54,166 nucleotides of DNA from Bacteroidales bacterium (lineage in GTDB: Bacteria; Bacteroidota; Bacteroidia; Bacteroidales; Bacteroidaceae). Both the position numbers and the translations under genes were made by a program. The notes beneath the pieces are model-generated. The model saw nothing but the letters and a program-made list of their open reading frames with translations, did not search any database and was not told the DNA's origin. Numbering within the stretch: the stretch's first letter is position 1; each line of letters begins with the position of its first letter. Shown here in pieces: positions 8,793 to 16,643 of the stretch. The stretch spans positions 1-54,166 of the forward strand of contig SFIS01000035.1 in NCBI GenBank assembly GCA_004555245.1. The letters run 5' to 3'.

Positions 8793-9956
8793 ATGAAAAA
8801 GATTATTATCCTCATCTACATTCTGCTCATGCCTTTCTCGCTCTATGCCGACAAGGGCATCCGCTTTGAGCACGGTACAACCTGGAGCGAGACACTCAGC
8901 AAGGCGAAAGCAGAGGGACGCCTCGTGTTCGTTGATTTCTACACCGACTGGTGCGGCCCGTGCTACAACATGGCGAAGACTGTCTTCACACTCTACGAGA
9001 CGGGAGAGTTCTTCAACTCGCACTTCGTCAACGCAAAGATAGATGCCGAGAAAGGCGAGGGTGTCGAACTGGCACGCCGATACAACGTGCGGAGCTATCC
9101 CACCTACCTCTTCATCGACCCCAATACGGAAGAGGCGGTGCACCGCAGCTCCGGCTGGCAAGAGCCCGAGACCTTCATCTGGACGGCACAGTCGGCACTC
9201 GACCCCCAGCTCCGCTCCACCACACTCCTCAGCCGCTACGAGGCAGGCGACCGCGACCGAGAGTTCCTCATCAGCTACATACGCTACAACAGCAGCGTAT
9301 ATAAGCGCGAGCCGGTGCAGCAGGCTTTCAAGCAGCTTATCGACGGTGGTGCATCTCTCACCGAACCTGAGATCTGGGACCTCTACGACCAATGTGTCAG
9401 CGGCAACTTCTCGTGGACACGATATGTTTCCGACAACCACGACCTGCTCTGCCGCCACATAGGGAAAGAGAAGGTGGATGCGAAACTCGCCCGCGAGACA
9501 CGCTTCGCCACGCCGCAGCAGATGCAGCAGCTGTGCGAGTTCGACGGCAAACGCTTCAACGTGGCATGGACAGAAGCTTCGGCACTCCATACGGCGAAAG
9601 AGTATGAGAAAGCGGCGGCAGCCATCGACGCCATCATCGCCGACACCACCTTCAACCGTCAGGAGATTGTGGAACGTCTCGGCTACATAGCACGACAGGG
9701 GATGTACGGCGCACCCACCGACTTCTGGTTCGACAAATGCGTGGAGTATCTCCGCTTCATCGCCTACAACAACACTGACCGCGACGACGCCCGCATACAC
9801 TACGATTACGCCCGCGCTCTCGAAACTGTGGCACGCCGTGCGGCGGAAGGCAAGACGCCACCGCCATGCCTCCTCGCCCGTCCCGCTGTCGGCAAGAAGT
9901 TCTACGACACGCATCCCGACGACCTTAAACAGAAGCCCTCGCGCAAGAAACAGTGA
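8793..9956 (+). CDS. Exported thioredoxin-fold protein with a long C-terminal domain
   Basis: 387 residues with a signal peptide (MKKIIILIYILLMPFSLYA). A thioredoxin_7-type domain covers about residues 25-140 with the redox motif DWCGPC (Cys54 and Cys57) and the cis-proline region VRSYPTYLFID. About 240 further residues form an alpha-helical region (QQMQQLCEFDGKRFNVAW, then YEKAAAAIDAII) resembling TPR-like helices. Such fusions are common in Bacteroidales and are thought to serve periplasmic thiol chemistry; partner proteins are unknown. It is a single-gene unit with its own promoter and a terminator hairpin at 9974-10032. Confidence 0.85.
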   Translation: MKKIIILIYILLMPFSLYADKGIRFEHGTTWSETLSKAKAEGRLVFVDFYTDWCGPCYNMAKTVFTLYETGEFFNSHFVNAKIDAEKGEGVELARRYNVRSYPTYLFIDPNTEEAVHRSSGWQEPETFIWTAQSALDPQLRSTTLLSRYEAGDRDREFLISYIRYNSSVYKREPVQQAFKQLIDGGASLTEPEIWDLYDQCVSGNFSWTRYVSDNHDLLCRHIGKEKVDAKLARETRFATPQQMQQLCEFDGKRFNVAWTEASALHTAKEYEKAAAAIDAIIADTTFNRQEIVERLGYIARQGMYGAPTDFWFDKCVEYLRFIAYNNTDRDDARIHYDYARALETVARRAAEGKTPPPCLLARPAVGKKFYDTHPDDLKQKPSRKKQ

Positions 9957-9973
9957 CTTTCATGACAACCGCC

Positions 9974-10037
9974 AAGCCGGCAGACTGCCCGCACCGCCCG
10001 TAACGAACGGGACAACGGGCAAGTCTGCCGGCTTTTT
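9974..10037 (+). terminator. Terminator after the thioredoxin-like gene
   Basis: AAGCCGGCAGACT (9974-9986) pairs with AGTCTGCCGGCTT (10022-10034) and is followed by a T-run. The intervening bases form a smaller inner stem (CCCG...CGGG). Confidence 0.8.
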
Positions 10038-10413
10038 TGATTTACAGAAGCATGTAAATAAAGACCAGCCTGTAAGGATGTACCTCGCCATCAGTTGAGA
10101 CATAGCAAGGTACTGTCTTACAGACAGTCGCCCTGCTGCTTGGGGACCCGGGACTGTGTCCCGGGTTACGATCGCTTCGCTTAGTATAGCCTTACAGGCT
10201 ATCCCCCCCCCTCACGTTTTACGACAACAGAGACAATAACATCAGAAACAACTTTTCTGTTGCAGAAGTAATCTCAGTTGTCTGTGTTGTATGTCACTTC
10301 GTGACATCCCCAGTTGCGCCCGTTCTTCCCGTTGTCATTGTAGAATTCTGTAATGTCTATCCCCCGTCACATGACAGGCTACGACTGCTTCGCTTAGTAT
10401 AATTATATAGCCC
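10038..10413. repeat. Intergenic mosaic of small hairpin repeats
   Basis: No gene is seen in this stretch. It contains ACCCGGGAC-TGT-GTCCCGGGT (10146-10166) and ATAGCCT-TAC-AGGCTAT (10186-10202). The 19-mer CGCTTCGCTTAGTATA-type motif occurs twice (about 10172 and 10387). There is also a GACAACAGAGACAA block (about 10229) and the ATGTCAC-TTC-GTGACAT hairpin (10291-10307). A 50-base block around that hairpin (10286-10336) recurs at 51925-51976. A short segment at 10078-10118 resembles 28089-28132. Confidence 0.6.
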
Positions 10414-10414
10414 T

Positions 10415-10463
10415 AAAAAAAAGATTCCATATCCCTGACATTCAGGATATGGAATCTTTTTTT
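10415..10463 (-). terminator. Terminator of the DUF4957 gene
   Basis: AAGATTCCATATCC (10421-10434) pairs with GGATATGGAATCTT (10445-10458), bounded by A-runs and T-runs. It lies about 55 bases past the minus-strand stop. Confidence 0.8.
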
Positions 10464-10517
10464 ATCTGTTAAGGACCTTTGCGCCTATGCGAGGCGTTGT
10501 TTGTCCGTGATGTTCGT

Positions 10518-13049
10518 TTAGCGGTTGATGAATTTCTTGCCGCCCTTGATGATGAGGCCCTTTGCAGTGCCGTTCACGCGCTGGCCAGCAACGTTGTAAG
10601 CAGGAACGTTGGTGTCAACGTTGCTCTCTACGTTCTCGATGCCGGTAGCGTCGCCCATACCCGGGTTGTCTTCAGCCGGAGCGATAGAGAGGTCTGTGCC
10701 TGTGAGGTGGAGTGCAACTACGTAAACTGCCGGACCCTTGATGTTTGTACCGTTGATCTGTGCAACGTCCATGCATGGCTCTACGGTGATTGTGTAGCTC
10801 TTGTATGGGTCGAGGTCAGCGATTTCAACGATCTTAGACTGTGTAGCTGTGAGATTAGCCTTGTTGCTCTTGCCTGGCATCTCGTCAGAGTGGATGGTCT
10901 TCACGGTATTGCCTGCGTTGTCCTTAACGACTACGTCTGCAACGTTTGTGTTAGAGCCACCGCCTGTGAGGATGAGGGCAGCGCGTGTTGTCTTCTGTAC
11001 GCCGAATGTGAGTGTCTTAGGATAGAGGTTGAGTGCGAGACCGTCTTCTGTCTTGGTGTAGCCAATCTCTACCTTCGGAGAACCGAGCCACTGGCATGGA
11101 TCGTTGTCGTCAGTGATATAAACCGGAGTCTCGAGCTGGTCTTCTGTGACAGGGTCAATGCTGCAGTAGATGCCGCCACGTGATACCTCACATGTACCGT
11201 CGTCGAGGATAGAAGCCTGGTAGTTGTAGTTCACCCAAGGATATTTAGCGTCGTCGATAGCATACTTCTCTGCACCTTCCTTCATCTTCTTTGTCAGAGC
11301 GTTAGAGAGGTTGAGCACTTCGTAGTTTGTGCCAGGAGCCTTTGTCTCTGGAGCGTGGCAAACCGGGAACTTGCTCAGGTCGTCAGAATAGAGGCGGATG
11401 CCTGTAATCTGGATGTCCTTGTTTACAGATTCGATTGTAATCTCGTGAGCTGCGTCCGGAGTGAGAACCATCTCGACACAAGCCGAAGCAGTGCCCTTGC
11501 CGTAGATGCTGCCCGGGAGAGTGGAAGCAGTGCCTGTAGAGCCGTCAGTGCCCTGTACGTTCAGCACGATGGCGTTGCCGTCAGCTGCAGAGCCGCTTGC
11601 AGAACCTGTTGCGAAGACCTGGATGGCAGCGATGTCTTTCACATAGAGCTTGATGCATTTGCCATTGTTTTTGCCGAGGACAGGCGAATATGCAGAACCG
11701 TTGATGCCTTTCACCTGAAGCCATTCGCCCTGTACGCCTGTTTCCGGGTTGAGGTCAGTCCAGCGGTTAGACTGCTGAGCCTCGTTCTGTCCGTTGGAGA
11801 GGATGTTCTTGTTGTCGCTGCGGATATACTGTACCCAAGGATAGAGATCGGTGTTGATACCGGGTTTCATCACGCCGAGGTCTGTCTCAGCGCAGTTAGC
11901 TACGAGCGGATACTGAGCGAGGAGGTCCGGACCGAGGATGAACTCGAAGTCGCTGCCGGAGTGCTTGTAGATAGTGCTCTTGAACGGCACGGTGTAAGCG
12001 CCATTCTGCTTGTATGTGGTCTGTGAGACGAAGTTAGGCTTGAAGAATTCCTCGAGGATGGCAGTGTTGGCAAATTCGAGTGCGCCCTCTGGCACGTCCA
12101 GTCCGGCAGCCTTGTCTTCTGTGCCGAACTTGCTGAGGTCGGTAGCGTCGAGAGTCTTGCCGTTGTTCACGAAGAGAGTGTTGTCCTCTGCAGTGAATGT
12201 ACGCAGGTTGTTCTGACCGATCTTCTGGAGATACGGTGTGTTGATGAAGACGTTCTGCTTCCAGTCGAGAGTGACGTTGTTCTTGTTCGGGAAGTTGTTG
12301 GCGAACGCCTTGCCCGGCAGAGCGATGGTGTTGTTCTTCATCACGAAATCGGAAGTGCCTGCAGCGCCCCATACCTTCTGCGGCTGTGCGTTGGATGCGT
12401 TGCCGTAGCGTACGAGGCCGTAGCTTTTCTCGTTTGCCGCGTCGATGTTGTAGATGACGTTGTTTGTGAGGATGATGTGCTTGATGGCGCCACGTGATGA
12501 GCCAACAGTGCTGATGACGGGGTTGTCGTTTGTGATGTTGAGCTGCACGATGTTACGGTCGAGTTCGAGAGTGTTGAGCGCCCAGCTTGCCTTGTTGGCA
12601 TAGAAGAGAGGGGTCTTCACCTCGCGGAAGATACACTTCACGACAGACACTTTGTGGTTGTTGTAGAAGACATCTGTATTTGCGCCCTCAAACATTGCTT
12701 CTGAGCCGCGGAGGCTTTCGTCCGGAGTGGCAGAGAGTGCGATGGGAGCCTTTGTGGCTTCAGCGCAGTCGAACTTTGCGTTGCGCACCTGGAGGTAGCC
12801 CTGTGTGGCAATCTGGCCTTCGCCTTTGACGATGATGGTGGCTTCGCCGCCCCAGAGGATAACGCCTTTCTTTCCGAGTTCAACCTGTGAATCCAGCTCG
12901 TATGTGACATACTTTGTGAGGAACACAGGAACAATCTCATGCTGACAGGTGTCCATGGTGGCTTTGATGACATCAGCCAATTTCTGTGTCTGTGCACTTG
13001 CGCCGAGGCACAGCATCACTGCAGAAATAAGAGTGAAAATTTTTTTCAT
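10518..13049 (-). CDS. Secreted DUF4957-type beta-helix protein with C-terminal tail
   Basis: 843 residues with a signal peptide (MKKIFTLISAVMLCLGASA). Residues about 60-330 look like the parallel-beta-helix DUF4957/DUF5123 region of Bacteroidales secreted proteins: GVILWGGEATIIVKGEGQ, LELDRNIVQLNIT, IILTNNVIYNIDAANE and FVMKNNTIALPGKAF. A long C-terminal region of unrecognised beta-rich modules follows. The protein ends in AYNVAGQRVNGTAKGLIIKG, the short tail shared with other secreted proteins here. Beta-helix proteins of this kind are often encoded in pectin-utilisation loci and may be lyase-like, but I see no catalytic signature and do not assign an activity. It is a single-gene unit with a good promoter (13174-13205). 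The middle of the protein is acidic and Ser/Thr/Asn-rich, as expected for an exposed protein. Confidence 0.8.
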   Translation of the reverse strand: MKKIFTLISAVMLCLGASAQTQKLADVIKATMDTCQHEIVPVFLTKYVTYELDSQVELGKKGVILWGGEATIIVKGEGQIATQGYLQVRNAKFDCAEATKAPIALSATPDESLRGSEAMFEGANTDVFYNNHKVSVVKCIFREVKTPLFYANKASWALNTLELDRNIVQLNITNDNPVISTVGSSRGAIKHIILTNNVIYNIDAANEKSYGLVRYGNASNAQPQKVWGAAGTSDFVMKNNTIALPGKAFANNFPNKNNVTLDWKQNVFINTPYLQKIGQNNLRTFTAEDNTLFVNNGKTLDATDLSKFGTEDKAAGLDVPEGALEFANTAILEEFFKPNFVSQTTYKQNGAYTVPFKSTIYKHSGSDFEFILGPDLLAQYPLVANCAETDLGVMKPGINTDLYPWVQYIRSDNKNILSNGQNEAQQSNRWTDLNPETGVQGEWLQVKGINGSAYSPVLGKNNGKCIKLYVKDIAAIQVFATGSASGSAADGNAIVLNVQGTDGSTGTASTLPGSIYGKGTASACVEMVLTPDAAHEITIESVNKDIQITGIRLYSDDLSKFPVCHAPETKAPGTNYEVLNLSNALTKKMKEGAEKYAIDDAKYPWVNYNYQASILDDGTCEVSRGGIYCSIDPVTEDQLETPVYITDDNDPCQWLGSPKVEIGYTKTEDGLALNLYPKTLTFGVQKTTRAALILTGGGSNTNVADVVVKDNAGNTVKTIHSDEMPGKSNKANLTATQSKIVEIADLDPYKSYTITVEPCMDVAQINGTNIKGPAVYVVALHLTGTDLSIAPAEDNPGMGDATGIENVESNVDTNVPAYNVAGQRVNGTAKGLIIKGGKKFINR

Positions 13050-13173
13050 GTCAGTTAAGTTTTTGTTGTTATTTGTAGTATAGATTTTTTTGGTTGTTGT
13101 CTTTGGGATTTAAGGTAGAAAGGTGTATATATATTAATGTGTATTATGGTAGATACTACACCTTTTGTCCCTG

Positions 13174-13205
13174 CAAAGTTAGCATATTATTTTTAATGTT
13201 GCAAA
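13174..13205 (-). promoter_or_regulatory. Promoter of the DUF4957 gene
   Basis: On the minus strand, TAACTTTG (complement of 13174-13181) and TTTG (complement of 13202-13205) are 20 bases apart. The leader to the ATG is about 120 bases. Confidence 0.65.
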
Positions 13206-13339
13206 TAAAAACCGAAAAAAGAGTTGTTTTGCGCCCAAAACCGTGTGATTTTTTTTATAATTTGCCATTTTTCGATGAAATGATGCGTTGCTTTGTGTGT
13301 TTTTCATGATATAAGTCAAATTTTTCACGACAACGTGTT

Positions 13340-13580
13340 TTTGCTTTTGGTTTTACTTGCGTGTTTTTGCTTGTGTGTTTTTCGCTTGCGTTTTTGCTTG
13401 TATTCTTGCGTTTTTTTGCTTGCGGTTTCTTGCTTGCGGTTTCTTGCTTGCGGGTTTTAGAAGACAACAGAGACAACGGGGACAACGGTCTGATTTTAAT
13501 CTCTATGTTGTCTGGTGACAACAACAAATACAACTTTTACCAGCCTAAAGGCTGGTTGCCTCTTGAGAGTTTTTGACGAG
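13340..13580 (-). repeat. Composite repeat copy A
   Basis: Read on the minus strand this copy has: a CTCGTCAA start; the core hairpin (complement of 13539-13556, ACCAGCC...GGCTGGT); GTTGTTGTCACCAGACAACA; an arm of GTTGTCCCCGTTGTCTCTG type (13447-13486); and a long CGCAAGCAA-rich tail (13340-13446). It lacks the second terminal inverted repeat seen in copies B and C. It lies in opposite orientation to copy B on the other side of the GxxExxY gene. Confidence 0.75.
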
Positions 13581-13597
13581 GTTTCTTTGATGGGCAA

Positions 13598-13702
13598 GGT
13601 TGACTATCTTGGCTTGTAAGATTGACTATTTTGGCTTGTAAGATTGACTATTTTGGCTTGTAAGATTGACTATTTTGGCTTGTAAGATTGACTATTTTGG
13701 CG
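13598..13702 (+). repeat. 22-bp tandem repeat, five units
   Basis: Units of GATTGACTATTTTGGCTTGT plus AA start at 13598, 13620, 13642, 13664 and 13686. The middle three are identical; the first has two changes and the last is truncated into GGCGCGCC. The last unit supplies a TTTG that sits 18 bases before a TAATTTTG box. Confidence 0.9.
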
Positions 13703-13725
13703 CGCCGGATATATACATAATTTTG
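13696..13725 (+). promoter_or_regulatory. Possible promoter of the GxxExxY gene, part of the tandem repeat
   Basis: TTTG (13696-13699, inside the last 22-bp unit) and TAATTTTG (13718-13725) are 18 bases apart, one short of the optimum. A second TACTTTTG box lies at 13822-13829, nearer the gene. Confidence 0.4.
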
Positions 13726-13853
13726 TCGTAAAATATGTAGTGAAAAATTAATGACAGTTAAATATGTGGAGTTGCATTTATGTTTTCGTCCGTTGTCGTC
13801 GTGCGGATGAAATATAATCCGTACTTTTGTTTGAAATGATAAAGATACGGGAA

Positions 13854-14285
13854 ATGGATATTACAAGCATGAAAGAACATCTGTATGATGTTGTCGGCGC
13901 TCTTCATGAGGTACACCGTGAACTGGGACCTGGACTGAACGAGTGTTGTTATCAAGAGGGGCTGGAGATGGAACTGGCGGAGCGTCACATATCGTTTCTT
14001 CGTGAGCTGACCTTCCATCCGAAATATCATGGGAAGGAGATGAACTCAACCTTCAGACTTGATTTCTTGTGTAAAGGGGATATCATTGTTGAATGCAAGT
14101 CGGTGCCGGAACTGACAAATATACATCGTGCCCAGTTGTTCAACTATATGTTCATGACACAATATCCTTGTGGCGTGCTGGTGAATTTCATGCCTTCGTT
14201 TGCTGTGATAGAACGGTATTTCTATGATGATGACAGCCAAAACCTGCTGACTGTCAGCGGCACGATTATTCAACGAAAACGATAG
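13854..14285 (+). CDS. GxxExxY family protein (PD-(D/E)XK-like fold)
   Basis: 143 residues from the ATG at 13854 (MDITSMKEHLYDVVG); an ATG at 13836 is also possible. The defining motif is GPGLNECCYQEGL (G-L-x-E-x-x-Y), preceded by VVGALHEVHREL. The nuclease-like core follows as FRLDFLCKGDIIVECKS, with Asp, Glu and Lys in the spacing of PD-(D/E)XK enzymes. The family is widespread in Bacteroidetes and Planctomycetes, usually as single small genes in variable positions; its role is unknown. A TTG start 27 bases upstream is unlikely because it overlaps a TACTTTTG box. The gene is bracketed by inverted composite repeats A and B and preceded by a 22-bp tandem array, which suggests a mobile or duplicated cassette (inference). 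Confidence 0.88.
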   Translation: MDITSMKEHLYDVVGALHEVHRELGPGLNECCYQEGLEMELAERHISFLRELTFHPKYHGKEMNSTFRLDFLCKGDIIVECKSVPELTNIHRAQLFNYMFMTQYPCGVLVNFMPSFAVIERYFYDDDSQNLLTVSGTIIQRKR

Positions 14286-14305
14286 TTCTTTTCGACAACA
14301 ACTCT

Positions 14306-14470
14306 CTTGCGGTTTTTGGAAGACAACAGAGACAACTGGGACAACAAATCTCAAGTGGCAACCAGCCTTTAGGCTGGTAAAAGTTGTATTTGTTGTTGTC
14401 GTCAGACAACATAGTGTTCAAAATCAGACCGTTGTCCCTGTTGTCTGTGTTGTCTTCCAAAACCCGCAAG
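14306..14470 (+). repeat. Composite repeat copy B with 40-bp terminal inverted repeats
   Basis: Left arm 14306-14345 and right arm 14431-14470 are near-perfect inverted repeats: CTTGCGGTTTTTGGAAGACA against the complement of TGTCTTCCAAAACCCGCAAG. Between them lie TCTCAAGTGGCAACC, the core hairpin (14361-14378) and a TTGTTGTTGTC...ACAACATAG stem. A tail of CCCGCAAGCAAG-type units runs to about 14520. No transposase is encoded. Confidence 0.8.
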
Positions 14471-14539
14471 CAAGAAACCCGCAAGCAAGCAAAAACAAGC
14501 AAGCAAAAACAAGCAAGCAGAAAGATACCGGGCGGGATG

Positions 14540-14686
14540 TTACCCGTGGCAGGGGTGTAGTTTGAAGAGCTGCGCTTTCTGATAGACGAGAGGCATCTTC
14601 GGCACGAAATAGTGTATGCCTGCAATTCTGAAACTCTCCCTCACAAAAGTGTGTGCGTATGTCTCTCTCTGAACGAAAAAAGCCAT
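14540..14686 (-). CDS. Small hypothetical ORF (48 residues)
   Basis: An ATG at 14686 opens a 48-codon frame ending in TAA at 14540-14542: MAFFVQRETYAHTFVRESFR, then IAGIHYFVPKMPLVYQKAQL, then FKLHPCHG. The amino-acid composition is protein-like and the frame fills an otherwise unexplained stretch. However, the first codons lie on the 3' arm and T-run of the terminator of the dehydrogenase gene (14681-14708), so translation from this ATG is doubtful. I do not recognise the family. It may be the C-terminal remnant of a decayed gene or a repeat-borne ORF. Confidence 0.25.
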   Translation of the reverse strand: MAFFVQRETYAHTFVRESFRIAGIHYFVPKMPLVYQKAQLFKLHPCHG

Positions 14687-14708
14687 GCCGCGGTGTCGCG
14701 ACATGGCT
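14676..14708 (-). terminator. Terminator of the KduD-like gene
   Basis: On the minus strand, AGCCATGTCGCG (complement of 14697-14708) pairs with CGCGGCATGGCT (complement of 14681-14692) with one mismatch, followed by TTTTTTCG. It lies about 30 bases past the stop. Confidence 0.8.
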
Positions 14709-14739
14709 GTGTCTGTCTGTTACGGCTTCAGCCGTGATG

Positions 14740-15543
14740 TCATTTCGGCTGCTTGCCGATGTATGCGAGAATGCCTCCGTCAACATACAGCACGTGTCCG
14801 TTGACAGCGTCCGACGCCTTCGATGCGAGGAAGACGGCGGGGCCTCCCAGCTCTGACGGGTCGAGCCAGCGTCCTGCCGGGGTCTTGGCGCAGATGAACG
14901 AATCGAACGGATGGCGGCTGCCGTCCGGCTGACGCTCGCGGAGCGGAGCAGTCTGGGGAGTGGCGATATAGCCCGGGCCGATGCCGTTACACTGGATGTT
15001 GTATTCGCCGTATTCCGAGCAGATGTTGCGGGTGAGCATCTTCAGGCCGCCCTTTGCCGCAGCGTATGCGCTGACAGTCTCTCTGCCGAGTTCGGACATC
15101 ATCGAGCAGATGTTGATAATCTTGCCTTCGCGGCGCTCCATCATCTCAGGCAGCACGGCACTGGCGCAGATGAAGGGTGCGACGAGGTCGATGTCGATTA
15201 CCTGCTGGAATTCTGAGCGTTTCATCTCGTGCATCGGGATGCGCTTGATGATGCCCGCGTTGTTCACGAGGATGTCAATCTGTCCCACCTCCTCGTGAAT
15301 CTTCTCTACGAGAGCCTTCACGCCAGCCTCGTCTGTCACGTCGCAGACATAGCCCTTCACGTTCTCGATGCCTGCCTCCTTGTAGTTGTCGAGACCGCGC
15401 TGCAGAGCCGCCTCATTGATGTCGTTGAACACTATAGTCTTCACACCGGCAGCCACGAAAGCCTTGGCGATGTTGAAGCCGATGCCGTAAGATGCGCCTG
15501 TGATCCACGCATTCTTACCTTCGAGTGAAAATGGATTTGCCAT
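14740..15543 (-). CDS. kduD: SDR dehydrogenase, KduD / gluconate 5-dehydrogenase type
   Basis: 267 residues, cytoplasmic classical short-chain dehydrogenase. The NAD(P)-binding motif TGASYGIG starts at residue 15, NNAG is at about 94-97, and the catalytic Ser147, Tyr160 and Lys164 are visible (CSMMSELGRETVSAYAAAKG). The segments IKRIPMHEMKRSEFQQVIDI and CNGIGPGYIATPQTAPLRE are those of the Bacteroidales proteins annotated as gluconate 5-dehydrogenase and usually found beside kduI. Their likely reaction is interconversion of 2,5-diketo-3-deoxygluconate and 2-keto-3-deoxygluconate in uronate catabolism (family knowledge). That would link extracellular pectin lyase activity here to central metabolism. 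No kduI is seen in the window. A TAACTTTG box for the gene lies at 15610-15617. Confidence 0.85.
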   Translation of the reverse strand: MANPFSLEGKNAWITGASYGIGFNIAKAFVAAGVKTIVFNDINEAALQRGLDNYKEAGIENVKGYVCDVTDEAGVKALVEKIHEEVGQIDILVNNAGIIKRIPMHEMKRSEFQQVIDIDLVAPFICASAVLPEMMERREGKIINICSMMSELGRETVSAYAAAKGGLKMLTRNICSEYGEYNIQCNGIGPGYIATPQTAPLRERQPDGSRHPFDSFICAKTPAGRWLDPSELGGPAVFLASKASDAVNGHVLYVDGGILAYIGKQPK

Positions 15544-15609
15544 AGTTCCTTTCTGATTATTTGATTAGTTAGCCAATATGGTTTTGCTTACGGGTTGGTT
15601 CTGTAACGA

Positions 15610-15617
15610 CAAAGTTA
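15610..15617 (-). promoter_or_regulatory. -7 box of the KduD-like gene
   Basis: The complement reads TAACTTTG, 67 bases before the ATG. No clear -33 TTTG is present at the right distance. Confidence 0.45.
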
Positions 15618-15717
15618 CGAAAAAAAAGTGGAGGCGCACATTCCGCCGCCTCCCTTTTAGCATTTTTTGTGTATTGAGGCTGTGCAGTGAGAGAGTTTGT
15701 CAGGCGTTTCGCCTTGT

Positions 15718-16398
15718 TCACTCCTCTTTCAGCGCATTGTCGCTGATGATTTTGCGCAGCGTGCTTCCGTCGTCGATGTTTCCGATGAAACGTGTGAGGA
15801 CACGTATTTTCTTGCCGTAGCCGGCAGCCACCAGGTCCTTGATGCTGTTGCCGACACAGTAGTCGCCGCACAGTCCGGCAACGTAAATCTCCTCGATGCC
15901 GAGGCTGTCTATCATGGCGGTGAGCTTCGCCTTGCTCGCCGCGTTCGCCATGATGGAGTATTCGTCAACCTCCACGCTGTCGCCCTTCGTCAGTATGGGC
16001 GCATCGGCATGATGCCGCTTCACGGCGTCGAGAATGGGCTGGTAGATGGCGCCGCCGTGGGTGTTCTGCACGCAGTGGACAGGCCAGATGCCGCCGTAGT
16101 CCTTGAACGACGAGTGGTTGGCAGGGTGATAGTCGGCGGTCATCACAATCTGGGCATACAGGTTGGTGTCCTGCGCTGCAATGTATTGTGCCAGGCTGTC
16201 CATGATGGCGGGAGCGCCCTTCACAGCAAGCGAGCCTTTGATGAAATCATACTGGGCATCGACAATAAGAAGCATCTTCTTCGATACGGTGTCCGTAGGA
16301 CATTCGGCTGTCTTGCAGTCTTTGCCGCAGCAGCCCTGGGTGGTGACGATGGTAGAGAACATGAGAAATGAGAACAAGAGAGTGTAAACTGCTTTCAT
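15718..16398 (-). CDS. Exported isochorismatase-fold lipoprotein, nicotinamidase-like
   Basis: 226 residues. The isochorismatase/PncA fold has its catalytic triad: Asp47 (LLIVDAQYDF), Lys138 (LTKGDS) and Cys181 (GLCGDYCVG). The metal ligands of nicotinamidase are Asp89, His91 and His95 (TADYHPANHSSF). The family hydrolyses nicotinamide to nicotinate and ammonia. The oddity is the N-terminus: MKAVYTLLFSFLMFSTIVTT is a signal sequence followed by QGC, so Cys23 could be a lipidation site. The enzyme would then be periplasmic rather than cytoplasmic like most PncA proteins. A cytoplasmic start at MLLIVDAQ is possible, but the next in-frame ATG at residue 42 would leave almost no N-terminal strand. 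A TAATTTTG box lies at 16454-16461. Substrate assignment is by motif only. Confidence 0.82.
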   Translation of the reverse strand: MKAVYTLLFSFLMFSTIVTTQGCCGKDCKTAECPTDTVSKKMLLIVDAQYDFIKGSLAVKGAPAIMDSLAQYIAAQDTNLYAQIVMTADYHPANHSSFKDYGGIWPVHCVQNTHGGAIYQPILDAVKRHHADAPILTKGDSVEVDEYSIMANAASKAKLTAMIDSLGIEEIYVAGLCGDYCVGNSIKDLVAAGYGKKIRVLTRFIGNIDDGSTLRKIISDNALKEE

Positions 16399-16521
16399 TA
16401 TTTTTGTTTGTGTGTGTGATAATTATAAATATGTAATGCAATAATATACACTGCAAAATTACTAATAATATTTATAACACCCATGTTTTTTGCAAAAAAA
16501 CTTAAATCACGTCTAACTTTT

Positions 16522-16552
16522 TTTGCTCTCTCGCGTCATAATTGTAACTTCG
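16522..16552 (+). promoter_or_regulatory. Promoter of the OmpA-like lipoprotein gene
   Basis: TTTG (16522-16525) and TAACTTCG (16545-16552) are 19 bases apart. There is one mismatch in the -7 box. Confidence 0.6.
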
Positions 16553-16643
16553 CAGCATATAAACCGAACAACAACCACGTCGGGAGAGACACTGCCGCGC
16601 GCCCGTCGCATCCCGATATAAAACAGAAAGGAAAAAAGAAAAA

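Noticed and set aside
13598..13702. CRISPR-like repeat array
   Set aside because: Units are head-to-tail without spacers and no cas genes are present; it is a simple tandem repeat.
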